Origin: Ascarosepion bandense
Taxonomy: Eukaryota; Mollusca; Cephalopoda; Sepiida; Sepiidae
DNA: 64,000 nt
Assembly (NCBI GenBank): GCA_037127315.1
Contig: JBBBDQ010000352.1
Location: forward strand, 888,501 to 952,500
Direction of reading: 5' to 3'
The notes beneath the pieces are model-generated. The model made no database searches, was not told the DNA's origin, and saw only the letters and a program-made list of their open reading frames with translations. Numbering within the stretch: the stretch's first letter is position 1; every line of letters begins with the position of its first letter. The position numbers were made by a program, and so were the translations under genes. This document shows, in pieces, positions 1-9,071 of the stretch.

Positions 1-170
1 GTGCAGTTGAGTTAGAGGCGAACAAAACTCCTTGTAATACCAAAGATAAACTGAACGCAAGAATTATGGTAGCATTGACCAACTTAAAAAGTTGACTGTT
101 CTGAAGATTTGCAGGAGATCCCATATTACCTGGAAAGGTTGTTTAGAGCCAATGGAGATTTTATGAAGCA
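1..170 (+). pseudogene. mariner (DD37D/maT-like) transposase, C-terminal fragment
   Basis: Frame 3 from base 3 reads a transposase C-terminus (EANKTPCNTKDKLNARIM, then ALTNL) before a stop near base 110; later bases still resemble the family tail. The same segment recurs near 5,890-5,990, where it follows a fuller copy of the same element. The 5' part lies outside the window. No catalytic residues are in this piece, so the DD37D assignment rests on similarity to the second copy. It is a dead fragment. Confidence 0.65.
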
Positions 171-271
171 AATTTACTGTTTAATATTTGAAGATATTTT
201 TGTGTAATTTTAGTAAATATAAAAAAAAAATGTACGTGTTATTTTTGTGTGTATGTACGTATACATGTGTC

Positions 272-303
<32 letters not shown>

Positions 304-308
<5 letters not shown>

Positions 309-1595
309 CACATCACTCAATAAGTCCTGGGCCTGACACAGATGGCACGACTAATAAAAAAATTCATATGATTTTTATGAGGTACTAATCTTCAAATGGC
401 ATGTAACAAAATTTGGGCCCGATCGGATTATTAGTTTACAAATTACAATTATTTAAGTGAAGCTACTCTTGTAAATTTTCAAAACAATGGAAAAATCTGA
501 ATTTCATTTGTTGATAAAGTGTTGCTTTTTTTTTATTGGGTAAATACTGTTCAAGCAAAGCAATGGCCTGATATGTGTTATTTGAACTCTGCTCCATCAG
601 AAACAATTAAGAGGTGTTATGCTGACTTTAAACGTGGCCATACAGACACAAATGTTGCTGAATGCTTAGGTCCCCCAAAATTGGTAGTTGTCCCAGAAAA
701 CACCAAAAAATCCACACACTCATTTTGGCTGATTGCGAATTGAAGTTGTGTGAAATAGTGGAGGAGTTAAACATATGAGAAGGCAGTGTATTCACTATTT
801 TGCATGGACATCTGTCAGAAAGAAAACTGTGTTTAAAATGGGTGCTGTGTTTGCTCACAGGTGATCAAAACAAAAATGTGTTGACATTTCAGAGCATTGT
901 TTGGAACTGTTTCAACACAACAAGGAGTTTTGTGTAAATATGTGACAATGGATAAAATATGTATCCACCAATTTACTCCAGAGTCAAATTAGCAGTCAGC
1001 TGAGTGGACAATAGCATGCAAAATCTGTTCAAAGCAAACAAAGATGCAAACATCAGCAGTCAATGTTTTGACTTCCATATTTTGGGGTGCACAAGGTATT
1101 TTGTTCATTGATTACCTTGAGAAAGGAAGAACCATCAATAGCAAATATTATATAGCATTATTAATGCATTTGAATGAAGAAATCATCAAAAAAATGGCCA
1201 CAAATAAAGAAGTAAAAGTGACCTTTTACCAAGACAACACAGGGTGTCACTAGTCAATCTCAACAAGGGCAGAACTACATGAATTGCACTTTAAACTGCT
1301 TCCACATCCATGCTATACTTCAGATCTGGCCCCCAGCAGTTACTGGTTGTTTGCAGACCTCAAAAGAATGTTCCAGGGAAAGAGATTTGGCTCCACTGAA
1401 GAAGTGATTTTGGAAACTGAAGCGTATTTTGAGGTCAAAGACAAATCATTCTACAAAAAAAGGCATCAAATTGCTAGAGAAGCATTAGAATCAGTGTATC
1501 ACCCTAGAAGGAGACTATGTTGATGAATAAAGTCGAATTTTGCCTAAAAGTTGTTTTATTAGTTGGGCCCGAGGTTTATTGAGTGATATGTTATA
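304..1595 (+). pseudogene. irritans-like mariner element, decayed transposase
   Basis: A near full-length mariner about 1.29 kb long, with matching terminal inverted repeats starting TATAACAYATCACTCAATAA, at a TA site inside a (TA)n tract. Transposase pieces appear in order: the N-terminal helix-turn-helix region (about 520-720; NTVQAKQWPDMCYLNSAPSE), the catalytic region (1,044-1,250; FIDYLEKGRTINSKYY and YQDNTGCH) and the C-terminus (1,284-1,523; LLPHPCYTSDLAPSSYWLF). In mariners the third catalytic Asp lies in PSDY; here it is PSSY. The first Asp, expected after FW, is Gly (FWGAQG). With several frameshifts and stops the enzyme is inactive. A shorter relative lies at 28,345-28,835. Confidence 0.85.
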
Positions 1596-2129
1596 TACAA
1601 AATGGATTAATACTGACATGCTTTTAATTTATTTGTTCAAACATTATTTTAATTGATACTCGTATTGGAGTAGATATTTGTTTTGTTTTTAAAATTAAAT
1701 AGCATATTTATTTATATATACTAGTCTCAATAATTGAGAAAGCTTTTTAGAAAAATATATGGCAGAATTTGAACCTGTCCCCCCAGGGGAAACCGTCAAC
1801 TGATCTGACGTGTTTTACACCTTGACCATGAAGGACTTGCTGTTAGACAAGTAAAATCTTTTGTAAAATTCCAAAAATGAATCATCTTTGTTTACATTTG
1901 CATACATTAGAGCAAATATGAATATGACCAAAAATTCAGAAAGTGTGTGTTTAAAGGCATCATTTCAAACTTTTTCATTTTGTTCCATCTCCACCTTAAT
2001 ATTGAGCATTTTACAATAAAAACCTGTTTTCCAAAATACCTTTTATCAGTAAAACTATTGAAAAACAACAAGTGTGCATATATATATATGGAAGTAAATA
2101 ATTACGTATAAATACGTATGTGTGTATAA

Positions 2130-2270
2130 ATACAGATACTCATTAATATATAAATATCAATCAGGAGTGAATAGAACAGTTCTCACTGCAATAGAACAGA
2201 GCACAAATACATATTGATAAATATACATATTATTCTACATTTTAGGTACAATATTATCCTAAAATGGAGG

Positions 2271-2315
<45 letters not shown>

Positions 2316-2724
2316 TTTCACACACTACTGGCCATAATTATTAGGCCACCCCAGTATTTAAAAAAAGTGATGAATTTCATACAATTTTTTACTATTTATG
2401 GCCAAGTGCATAATTATAAATGAAAATAGAATGGTTCTTTTGTTAATACTGCACAATAACATGTGCATCAAATGAATTTATAAATATTTAGTAATTACCT
2501 ATATTGTCGTTTCATCAATGAAAGAATGAAGAAAATTTACAGTGATTTGGATGAGTTCATCTTTGCTTCCTTGCCTTGTAAAATTTTGCAAAATAATAAT
2601 AACAAAAGAACCATTCTATTTGCATTTAGAACTATCCACTTAAAAATAGTATGAAATACATAATTTCTTTTAAAAAACTGGGGTGGCCTAATAATTATGA
2701 TTGGTAGTGTAGATAAGGATGCAA

Positions 2725-2762
<38 letters not shown>

Positions 2763-2885
2763 AGTATAAGTGTGTATACACATCAATATATAAATATTAA
2801 TCAGGTGTGAATGGAACATTTTTCAATCTCGTATAACAGAGCAAAAATATATCATAATAAATATACATATTATTCTACATTTTAC
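2130..2885. repeat. Direct repeat pair flanking a MITE
   Basis: About 115 bp at 2,130-2,250 recurs at 2,770-2,885. Both copies share ATATAAATATYAATCAGG, AACAGAGCA and ATACATATTATTCTACATTT. The MITE at 2,318-2,711 and (TA)n/(TG)n tracts lie between. The second copy runs straight into the hammerhead candidate at 2,884-2,928, so the repeat is probably part of that element family. Confidence 0.6.
2318..2711. mobile_element. Tc1/mariner-type MITE with long terminal inverted repeats
   Basis: A non-coding element of about 390 bp. Its left end CACTACTGGCCATAATTATT and the reverse complement of its right end (CACTACCAATCATAATTATT) match, and pairing continues for over 100 bp inward (AGGCCACCCCAGT, then GAATGGTTCTTTTGTTA). 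The right end is followed by TA; the left flank reads CA, probably a decayed TA duplication. A larger relative lies at 60,403-60,972. Confidence 0.8.
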
Positions 2886-2928
2886 GCATGACCTGGAGTT
2901 TCATGCATTATTCAATCATCAGGTGCAT
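2884..2928 (-). ncRNA. Candidate hammerhead ribozyme, partly decayed
   Basis: On the minus strand: stem I 3' strand AUGCAC (2928-2923), conserved CUGAUGA (2922-2916), a weak stem II (2915-2903), GAAA (2902-2899), a three-pair stem III (A2899-U2891, C2898-G2892, U2897-G2893) and a GUC cleavage triplet ending at 2890. Stem I forms between U2888-U2884 and A2924-A2928, including one G-U pair. Stem II has mismatches, so activity is doubtful. The core sits in a near-perfect 40-bp palindrome (2,913-2,952). Confidence 0.55.
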
Positions 2929-2959
2929 ATTATAATATGCACATGATGATTGCATAATT

Positions 2960-3420
2960 GTCACAATTGTCCTTCCTTTTTCTTCCCTTTTTACATTTTC
3001 ACACTTTTTTCCTCTTTTGTATTTTTTCCCTTATTCCTTTCTTTTCCTTTATAGAAGTATAATTCTTTTTTTTTGTTTTAAATAAAAAAGATTTGAGCCC
3101 AGAAACATTGAAACCAATATCAATATCTATCTGCAGTTCACTTCCAGACAAAATTTAAAATTTCTCTTTCTTAACCATTTCCATTAGTTCTTTCCTCTCA
3201 ATACTTTCTCACTTATTTTCTTCTTTACTTTCTATTTCCTCAGTATTTTTCCCATTCCTTTTACTTTTTTTTAGAATTCTCATCTTATTTTCTGATCTTT
3301 TCTACCCTCTTTCTTCCCCCCTGCTTTTTACCATCGTTTTACTGCGTACAAAAATTTCCCAAAAATAAAAGGAAGTGGTGTTTTTTTTTTAATTATTTTT
3401 TTTCAATAACATTTATTACT
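2960..3420. other. Pyrimidine-rich spacer between two hammerhead candidates
   Basis: The plus strand is strongly T/C-rich with long T runs and no coding signal. It separates the minus-strand candidate at 2,884-2,928 from the plus-strand one at 3,430-3,491. A similar pyrimidine-rich block lies at 23,590-23,900. Confidence 0.5.
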
Positions 3421-3429
3421 ATCTTTATT

Positions 3430-3491
3430 AACTACCTGATGAAACACTGTTCTTTCAATGTTGAAACAAAATGTACAATTTTGTAGTAGTT
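3430..3491 (+). ncRNA. Hammerhead ribozyme candidate with all three stems
   Basis: Stem I: AACUAC (3430-3435) pairs perfectly with GUAGUU (3486-3491). The core CUGAUGA is at 3436-3442. Stem II: AACACUG (3443-3449) pairs with CAAUGUU (3456-3462), one C-A mismatch. GAAA is at 3463-3466. Stem III: ACAAAAU (3466-3472) pairs perfectly with AUUUUGU (3478-3484), loop GUACA. The cleavage triplet is GUA, ending at 3485. Every invariant hammerhead base is present. Such ribozymes are known in the terminal repeats of Penelope-like elements, which also occur in this window. Self-cleavage is inferred from sequence only. Confidence 0.8.
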
Positions 3492-3499
3492 TAGAGTTT

Positions 3500-3645
3500 G
3501 TACATGTTCTAAAGTAATAATTAATAATAAATATTCATTGCTCTATTTTTATGTTGAGCACATTTTTAAATTGACGTTTTGAATGTTCAAATTATTTTCT
3601 TTGTTCTTATTCATTTGGATATATCTATATACATATGTGTGTGTC
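3500..3645 (+). repeat. Interspersed repeat end downstream of the hammerhead
   Basis: The stretch from TTTAAATTGACGTTTTGAA to CATTTGGATATATCT resembles 53,965-54,045 (TTAAATTAATGTTTTGG to CACTTGGATATAT), which suggests two copies of one repeat terminus. The association with the hammerhead is an inference from adjacency. Confidence 0.4.
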
Positions 3646-3939
3646 TGTTCATATGTGTCCACATATAATAGAAATCTTTTTTTTAAAGACTATCATAGCT
3701 GCCACAATGTAGACATTGTAATTTTAAAAGTAATTATTCAGTTCCACTTATTCTTGAACTGGATCTTTGGATTTTTCTAAGTGACAACTTCAAATTTCCC
3801 TTCTTCCATTTTCATTCAATCTTTTCAAGTTAAATGCAATTACATCTCAACTGAACTTTTCTTTTGATAAACTTTCTTCATCTGCTATTTACTTTTTTGT
3901 TTTCTATCAATCTGATGAATGAACGAAATTTTTTCTTTA

Positions 3940-4460
3940 ATCCTGGGTATGACTGTAAACTTCATCTGGCAGCAAGGTCTCTGATTGGGAGGTTGTGAGG
4001 AGCTTGGAACCACCTCTTCATTGCTGTTGTTCCCAGGTCTAACCTGACCCAGAGTGGTAGCACCTGTTAGGGTTCCAGCTATGAGCAAATAGTTAACCCC
4101 CAAACTGGGGTCAAAACACTATGAAAGAATAAAAATAGATTTTTTTAGAAATATATACATAAAAATAGACTTTTATAAAAAAATATACATTTTTGAATGA
4201 AAGATATTACCAACAATACATTTTTGAAGAAAAAAAAGTTGGTACCATGACACATTTTGGAAGGAAAAAACATTATTGCCATAATACATTTTTGTATATA
4301 AAATTAGAAGACTTTTCAGTTTCTGAAATGAAAAACATTTTATCAAATCTGACTTAATCAACCTTCTTACTATAACTGAACATTAAAAAATACCTTAAAA
4401 CCCCATTTTTTGGGCATTAAATAACCCACAGAGGTTGATATGCCGTTAAACAAAACTCAG
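3940..4460 (+). repeat. Head-VNTR-tail repeat, copy 1
   Basis: A conserved head (from about 3,940; GCAAGGTCTCTGATTGGGAG, GGAACCACCTC, TTAGGGTTCCAGCTATG, AAAACACTATGAAAG) is followed by short tandem units (ATATATACATAAAAATAGAC; TACATTTTTGAA with GAAAGATATTACCAAC) and a conserved tail (TCAACCTTCTTACTATAACT to GAGGTTGATATGCCGTTAAA). The same order recurs at 34,605-35,150 and 39,690-40,390, always on the plus strand. No coding capacity is seen and I do not recognise the family. Confidence 0.6.
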
Positions 4461-5340
4461 ACTCTTTTAGCATCTTCTTTAAATGTGGTTTCTCTATTTT
4501 CACAAGAATAAAAGAGACTGCAATTTTTTCCTTTCCTCTCAAGTGGGTGGTTGTTTATCTACCTGTAACCCAGTTTGTCCTCCATGTGCATATCCTAGAT
4601 GGAGCTGAGTCAGCCATCTGTTTACATGTCAGGAGCAGTCCCTGATATCTAGTGAAGGTGCAAATCTGTACCTGGTGGCTAGGAAGTCATGCCTCAGATC
4701 AACTCACTGATGCATCTGGCTTCTCTGATGGACAAGGTCTATTTTGATGTCATCTGGTCTATGTTGCATACAATGCATGTAATGTTCCAATATCTGACAT
4801 AATCAACCTCACAGATATGTAAACATTGCGTATGACCAGAAAGAAATTTGTTGCACAGACTTTTACAAGAGTGGAGAGGTCTTAATGGCTATCAGTTACA
4901 GTAAACAATTTCATTCCTTTCTCTTTAAAGAAAAAATTGATTCTTACCATTTCTGCTGCTGCTGCTGATTCTAGCGAATTGACTTTTAGGGAAAAAAAAA
5001 CGCAAGCCACAATCAGAAGTAATTTTCTTTGTAGTTTTTTTTTTTCGATAATGAATTTTAATTAAACACTTGGAAGTAATTATTCCCTCCTGCTTCAGCT
5101 TCTGAAGTCATCAGGGTGAGAAAATTAATTTTGTCCAAATCATTTTTTACCCTTTTTATAAATGGCAAAGGAGTCAAGTGTTGCATTCTTCTGTATTTAG
5201 CTATATATGTCTGTATGCAAGTACAGAGTGCAATAGGTAAATCGTCCACATTTCATGCTTTAAATTTTGCGCATTGTTTCTTTTTGTTTTTTTTTATTTT
5301 GTTGGCTGCACTGTATAGAAAGGTCAGTTGGGCACTGTCT
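4461..5340. other. No recognisable gene or element
   Basis: AT-rich sequence with a short CTG run near 4,960 and T-rich tracts. Short open frames on both strands have no recognisable motif, no codon bias and no splice context. Confidence 0.4.
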
Positions 5341-5344
5341 GTAA

Positions 5345-5998
5345 AAGAAAGAGCACTCTGATGCAATTCACTCCACCAGAAATTTGGATATGTCATGTTG
5401 TATTGCTTGGTATTCATTCTGGAAATTCTAATATGAACATTCAGAATCTTTAGGTGTTGGTCTGAGAACAGTGCAGAGGATTCAGGAAGATGGATGATAT
5501 ATCCAGTCAACATCATGGAGTGATCACTAGTAATGACGACATTATACCTCCATTCATCTTCCCACAGGACCTCAGACTCAACCCAGAGGCTAACATCAAG
5601 TGTCAATTTGAAAGTGCTGAGGATTCAGAAAGAGTTGGATGATATATCCAGTCAACATCATGGTGTTTGGAGTGATCACTAGTGATGGTGATATTATACT
5701 TCCATGCTTCTTTCAAGAGGGTGGCTGCTAAAAGATCCTATGTCTGGTAACAGAACTCTGCTCCATGCCACACAAAGCAAGAGAACCCAGTTATGGCTGT
5801 CAGACAATTACTGCAACTATATCACCCCCTTACATCTGGCCTCCTAACTCCTCAGACTGCAAAACACTTGATTATTATGTGTGCGACACAGTTGAGTGAG
5901 AGATGAAAAACTTCTTGTAACACCAAAGAAAAACTGGGGTCAAAGATTATGGAAACATTCACCAACTTAAGGAGATTGTCTAGAAGAGATACAGAGGA
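5345..5998 (+). pseudogene. DD37D/maT-like mariner transposase with internal duplication
   Basis: The region encodes, in shifting frames, the central and C-terminal parts of a mariner transposase: a VFGVITSDGDI-like segment (5,655-5,700), QNSAPCH (5,750-5,770; the usual catalytic Asp reads as Asn), TQLWLSDNYCNYIT (5,795-5,830), LDYYV (5,868-5,882) and TNLRRLSR (5,958-5,985). A segment of about 150 bp beginning GATATATCCAGTCAACATCA occurs twice (5,492 and 5,640), so part of the gene was tandemly duplicated after insertion. Stops and frameshifts show it is dead. Confidence 0.7.
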
Positions 5999-6057
5999 CT
6001 CTGAAGTCAGTTTATATATCACACCTTGTACATGTGTATATGGAACAACTCAAAAAT

Positions 6058-6418
6058 CAATCAGTCAGTTAAGTGCCATATATGATATACACTTGGGTGA
6101 TTATTTCTTGAAAGAAACATGTCTGACTGGGCAGAAGATTTTCCTGCAGTAGGGTGCCATTACTTTCTGCAGTAGACTGTATGCCAAGCAAGACTATGCA
6201 TTCATTTACACACAGATACCCTTGGGAAAGGTATTAATCAATCTCTTCCCTCCATTTATGGGTTAAATAAAAGGACAGATTGGGTTTTATAGCTTTAGCT
6301 GGCAACCAGTCTATTGCAGAAAGCAATGGCAACCTACTGTGGGATAATCTTCTGCCCAGTCAGTCATGTCTCTTTTGAGACATGATTGCCGAAAGTGTGT
6401 ATCACGTATGGCACCTGA
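6058..6418. mobile_element. Two tRNA-type SINE fragments in inverted orientation
   Basis: 6,058-6,196 is the 3' part of the common tRNA-derived SINE on the minus strand. 6,197-6,418 is the body and 3' part of another copy on the plus strand (CTTGGGAAAGGTATTAATC, GGCAACCAGTCTATTGCAG, GTCAGTCATGTCTC). Both lack the tRNA-like head. Confidence 0.7.
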
Positions 6419-7400
6419 CTGATATCTATAGTAGAATTTAACCAGTGGGTTTGATCTTTACTAAGTGCATCACTTGAGTGGCCTTGTATCAAACTAACAT
6501 GAACTTGAAAATTGAATAAAACTAATTGCCAGAGAGCATGTTAAGCATACTATCTTCATGTGTAATGGTCAATAATTTCAATTTTAGCTGTAATGGTCAA
6601 TAATTTTAGTGTAATGGTCAATAATTTCAATTTTTAGTTTGTGGCCTTGTATCAGACAAAACTCAGCTTAGAAATTGTAACCTGACAAATGTTGTAGTGC
6701 CCATTAAAACAGTAAAGATGTGCTTTATTTGTTCAGTGGATGAAAATATTTATTTACACAGATGGATTGGAACACTTAATTGCAGTGCAGCTGAAATGCT
6801 TCTTTTTTTAAGTATGTTAAAACATTTTTTATTCTACTGCTTCATCAAAAGAGATTTATTCTTAAAGCTGAAATCATCTTTTGGGGTTGGGTGTGCACAA
6901 GATGAGAGTAAGATTTCCTTTTGACAGGTGAATCCAAACAATCTTATTCCATTTTGACAGGTGAGTAAGAACATTTCTTTTTGAGAGGTCAAAACAAATT
7001 TTTAGTTAAATCTGAAATAGTCTTTTTGGATAAAGATTGTGTGTGTGTGTGTGTGTGCATGTTTGTTGGGGATGGGCATTTGAATAAAAAAAAATTTTCT
7101 GACTGAATTTTGAGGGTGAGAATATGATTTGCATTATTTAAAGTCAGACTAATATCCTCATCTTTTTTATATTTTATCTAGGTAACCTTCAGGAAATTTC
7201 AAATTGAATCTTTTAGTTAAGTCTTCATTTCACTGTCCATGTCTTCCCTCAGGTGAAAGATATTTTGTAGTATTAAATAGCACAGTGCATATGGTCTGCA
7301 TCAGCTACTTTTATTGTCCCCAGATATTTTTCTTTTCTTATTTTATTATTGCTCAGTTATTACTTGACTGGATTCTGCAGAGTCTGTCCTACCCAGCTCA
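6419..7400. other. Unassigned region with small tandem repeats
   Basis: Three copies of a TAATGGTCAATAATTT unit lie at 6,566-6,640, and degenerate TTTTTGACAGGTGA units at 6,915-6,990. A (TG)n tract lies near 7,040. I recognise no gene; the open frames at 6,697-6,924 and 7,204-7,575 show no family motif upstream of the LINE that starts near 7,400. Confidence 0.4.
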
Positions 7401-8872
7401 GAGATTTTTCTTCTTCTTTTATGTGCCATCCGCCCTCTCGGCCTTCTTCCGATCTTTGGCAAAGTGTTCGAGGCCATTATCAACGCCGAGGTGGTTCAGC
7501 ACCTCACAGCACACAGGCTCCTCTCGGACAACCAGTAAGGTTTCCACTTCACCAGGTCTACTGCTGATATGCTAATGACCATCACCGAGTATATACACCA
7601 GGGACTCAACAGGAATGGCAAAGCCCGAACCGTCGCCTTGGATATCTCTAAAGCGTTCGACAGGGTTTGGCATGCTGGCCTTCTTTGCAAATTGTGGAGC
7701 TATGGTATAGTTGGACAATTGTTTGAACTAATCCAGTCATTCCTATCTAACCGCACATTGAAAGTGGTATTAAATGGACATGCCTCCCAGAACTACCATA
7801 CGAATGCGGGTGCCCCTCAAGGCTCCATCCTAGGTCCTACGCTCTTTCTGATCTACATTAATGATCTCCCTGATACCATAAGATCCCAAGTAGGTATGTA
7901 CGCCTATGACACCACAGTTTACTCTCACTTCGATCAAAAATCTGGTGTGAGCGACAAAGCTAACCTTCCAGCCGTGCTTGGAAAGGATCTCCAATCCGTA
8001 GTGGACTGGGGTAAGAAATGGCTCGTAAATTTTAATGCTTCTAAAACAAAGCTACTATCAATTAATCATCATAGACAATTGTACCTACCTCCTATTAGCA
8101 TGGACCAGGCTTGCCTCCCAGAGAGTAAAACACTATGCCTCCTTGGTCTCACAGCTTCAGTGAGCCTTAAGTGGAATGACTATATCGAATCCATTGCTAA
8201 ATCCACTGCTATGAAAGTAGGTTCTCTGTGCAGGGCCCGGAGGTTTTTTCCATCTGAATCTATCCTGCACATTTATAAATTTACCATCCGCCCGTGCATT
8301 GAATATCTGGTCGGGTGCCCCTGCTATTCTCCTTGGGCTTCTCAACAAGGTACAGCGGAGGGTCTGTAATGTGATCGATACTGACTTAGCAGACCGCCTG
8401 CACTCTCTATCTCACCGGCGCAACGTGGCTTCCCTGTGTCCATTCTATAAATACTTTCACGGCTTCTGCTCTAATGAACTTAGATCACTGGTGCCCCCTA
8501 GGTTCAAATTTGCATGAGATACTAGATTAGCAACTAGATCCCACCCTTCTACAGTGAAATCGATAAAATGCAGCCGCAACTTCTACTCCAACAGTTTCTT
8601 TTCTTGTACTTCCCGACTGTGGAATTCCCTTCCACATGACTGCTTCCCTGAAGGCTACAATCTCCAGGAGTTTAAATGTAAAGTCAATAGACACCTCCTA
8701 ACAAACTAATTCACTTCCATTCTTTCAAACACTCTTCCCACCCACCCAACTATCTATCACCCCCCTTCTGACATTTCCTATATCTAACCACTCTTTCTAT
8801 TTACCTTCCCCTATGTAGCTCCAAGCGCAATAGTGGCAGTGGAATGCATTGCTTGAGGTGAAATGATTAAAA
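7400..8872 (+). pseudogene. Jockey/CR1-type LINE, RT domain to poly-A tail
   Basis: This is the best-preserved LINE here, truncated at 5'. Reverse transcriptase begins near 7,430 (LLPIFGKVFEAIINAE in one frame) and continues in an open frame at 7,569-8,369 with VALDISKAFDRVWHAGLL, QGSILGPTLFLIYINDLP and FNASKTKLLSINHH. The catalytic YADD box reads YAYD at about 7,905, so one Asp is lost. After a frameshift near 8,300 the C-terminal part (SGAPAILLGLLNKVQRRVCN, HRRNVASLCPFYKYFHGFCS) runs to a stop near 8,709. The 3' UTR ends in GAGGTGAAATGATT plus poly-A. At least ten fragments of the same family occur in the window. Confidence 0.85.
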
Positions 8873-8960
8873 AAAAAAAAAATGTCCTTTCAGGATGTAG
8901 GTGATCATGGCTTTCCACATCTTCCTCTCCCTGGTGGCTCTTAGCACGCTTTATAATAAG
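8873..8960 (-). mobile_element. RTE-type LINE 3' fragment
   Basis: The reverse complement of an RTE 3' end seen more fully at 47,075-47,780: shared CTTTCAGGATGTAGGTGAT, CATGGCTTTCCACATCT and CCCTGGTGGCTCTTAGCA. It directly abuts the poly-A of the preceding LINE. Confidence 0.6.
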
Positions 8961-9071
8961 ATTATATGAAAAATTATATAAAGAACATAACCACAACATC
9001 TTGTCTGTTATTTTTTATGAAACTTGCATAAAAAATGGATTGCTGACTAAATATACTTATAAACATACACA
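8945..9071 (+). repeat. Interspersed repeat shared with 22,190-22,320
   Basis: ATATGAAAAATTATATAAAG, then CATCTTGTCTGTTATTTTTT and GAAACTTGCATAAAAAA correspond to 22,200-22,310 (CACACCTTGTCTGTCATC, GAAACCTGTATAAAAGAGAG) and to shorter pieces near 22,455 and 23,365. The family is not recognised. Confidence 0.45.

Noticed and set aside
188..388. Short open frame with a TyrIle repeat
   Set aside because: It is the translation of a (TA)n microsatellite running into a mariner terminal repeat; the same applies to similar frames near 2,214, 11,657, 22,608, 46,447, 54,327 and 60,953.
3905..3945. CUGAUGA followed by CGAAA, resembling a hammerhead core
   Set aside because: The space between them is too short for stem II, and no stem I or III can be drawn.
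6940..6975. Adjacent splice acceptor- and donor-like sequences (TTTTGACAGGTGAG)
   Set aside because: They are units of a small degenerate tandem repeat and no coding exon borders them.
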